NCBI GenBank assembly: GCA_947164955.1
Contig: CAMUYT010000003.1
Location: forward strand, 1-47,339
DNA length: 47,339 nucleotides
Source of the DNA: an uncultured Bacteroidales bacterium
GTDB taxonomy: Bacteria > Bacteroidota > Bacteroidia > Bacteroidales > F082
Direction: 5' to 3'
Below are positions 46,960 through 47,339 of this stretch, in pieces. Made by a program: the position numbers and the translations under genes. The notes beneath the pieces were generated by a model. That model worked only from the letters and a program-made list of their open reading frames with translations. It had not been told where the DNA came from and made no database searches. Positions within the stretch are counted from its first letter, which is position 1, and each line of letters starts with the position of its first letter.

Positions 46960-47339
46960 TTACCCAATCGCCTGCAAATCGGTCAGCTTTTTGTAAACAC
47001 CGCCAAGGGCAATCAGTTCGTCGTGCTTGCCGCGTTCGATGATTTGGCCTTTCTGTAGCACCACAATCTCGTCGGCGTGTTGGATGGTCGAGAGGCGATG
47101 GGCGATGACGAGTGAGGTGCGCTGGCTCATCACTTTGCCCAAGGCGTCTTGCACCAAACGCTCGCTCTCGGTGTCGAGCGACGAAGTGGCCTCGTCCAAT
47201 ATTAATATAGGTGGGTTTTTCAGCACGGCCCGGGCGATACTCAGGCGTTGCCGTTGACCGCCGCTGAGGTTCATGCCACGGTCACCGATGCGGGTGTCGT
47301 AGCCGTGTTCCAACGCCATGATGAACTCGTGCGCGTTGG
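46960..47339 (-). CDS. MsbA-like ABC exporter, C-terminal ATPase fragment
   Basis: The last ~126 residues of an ABC transporter; the gene continues beyond the right edge. The reading frame enters as [21 protein letters not shown], the segment before the signature in MsbA/type IV exporters. It continues with [16 protein letters not shown] (ABC signature), [12 protein letters not shown] (Walker B and D-loop) and [19 protein letters not shown] (H-loop). The C-terminus is [24 protein letters not shown]. Exporters of this type flip lipid A core or other lipids and drugs. With the membrane half missing, the substrate class cannot be set. The ATG at 47319 is an internal Met, not the start. Confidence 0.93.
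   Translation of the reverse strand, partial: NAHEFIMALEHGYDTRIGDRGMNLSGGQRQRLSIARAVLKNPPILILDEATSSLDTESERLVQDALGKVMSQRTSLVIAHRLSTIQHADEIVVLQKGQIIERGKHDELIALGGVYKKLTDLQAIG

Noticed and set aside
1-47339. tRNA, rRNA, riboswitch or insertion-sequence genes
   Set aside because: I looked for conserved stem-loop/tRNA-like segments, transposase motifs and long terminal inverted repeats and found none that I could support by eye. A covariance-model scan would be needed for small ncRNAs.

Overview
The window looks like one contig end from an uncultivated Bacteroidales (Bacteroidota) genome, probably a metagenome-assembled genome. The evidence is: type IX secretion (T9SS) genes (two PorU-like sortases, PorV, GldJ); two proteins with type A T9SS C-terminal sorting domains; a PorE-like OmpA protein; promoters of the Bacteroidota TAnnTTTG type upstream of many genes; and no obvious Shine-Dalgarno sequences. 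Bases 1-50 are not biological: they match the Illumina P7/index/read-2 adapter, so the first gene is cut at base 51. The last gene (ABC transporter) runs off the right edge.

Layout. 51-1193: 3' end of a T9SS-exported surface protein. 1183-5733 (-): anmK, a Wzx-like flippase, a SAM methyltransferase and a GT4 glycosyltransferase, a cell-wall recycling/surface-glycan block. 5816-8760 (-): murF and gldJ, with a terminator between them. 9017-17602 (+): porU, a second porU-like gene overlapping it by 4 nt, then porV. 17658-20487 (-): GATE-domain permease and porin (operon), then a small heat-shock protein. 20488-20903: gene-free spacer full of repeats. 20904-23762 (+): MFS transporter, GNAT acetyltransferase, secreted EEP nuclease/phosphatase. 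23746-26275 (-): EamA / TrmH-type RNA methyltransferase / EamA operon joined by ATGA overlaps. 26347-27084 (+): rhomboid protease. 27081-30387 (-): secreted beta-propeller-like protein, PorE-like TPR/propeller/OmpA protein, SGNH lipoprotein. 30502-32751 (-): ffh and folD. 32881-34649 (+): YggS-type PLP protein and Ca/Na antiporter. 34703-37484 (-): lipoprotein with a short collagen-like stretch, gcvT, unknown secreted protein. 37570-41364 (-): four overlapping genes (small T9SS cargo, beta-helix carbohydrate-binding protein, HD hydrolase, Fur-family regulator). 41456-45393 (-): short UvrA paralogue and amidohydrolase. 45453-46831 (-): HTH-Fic protein and DEDDh exonuclease behind palindromic operators. 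46960-47339 (-): ABC exporter ATPase end.

How it fits together: the centre of the window is outer-membrane secretion and surface maturation. PorV shuttles T9SS substrates, PorU-type sortases cleave the sorting domain and attach cargo to the surface, and GldJ is a periplasmic-face lipoprotein of the T9SS/gliding apparatus. The cargo genes at 51-1193 and 40876-41364 are clients by their C-termini. The most unusual items are the doubled PorU with both catalytic dyads intact, the three-site palindromic operator in front of the HTH-Fic/exonuclease pair, an intergenic palindromic repeat that has entered anmK in frame, and several families of short intergenic tandem repeats. No rRNA, tRNA, CRISPR array, insertion sequence or prophage gene was seen.
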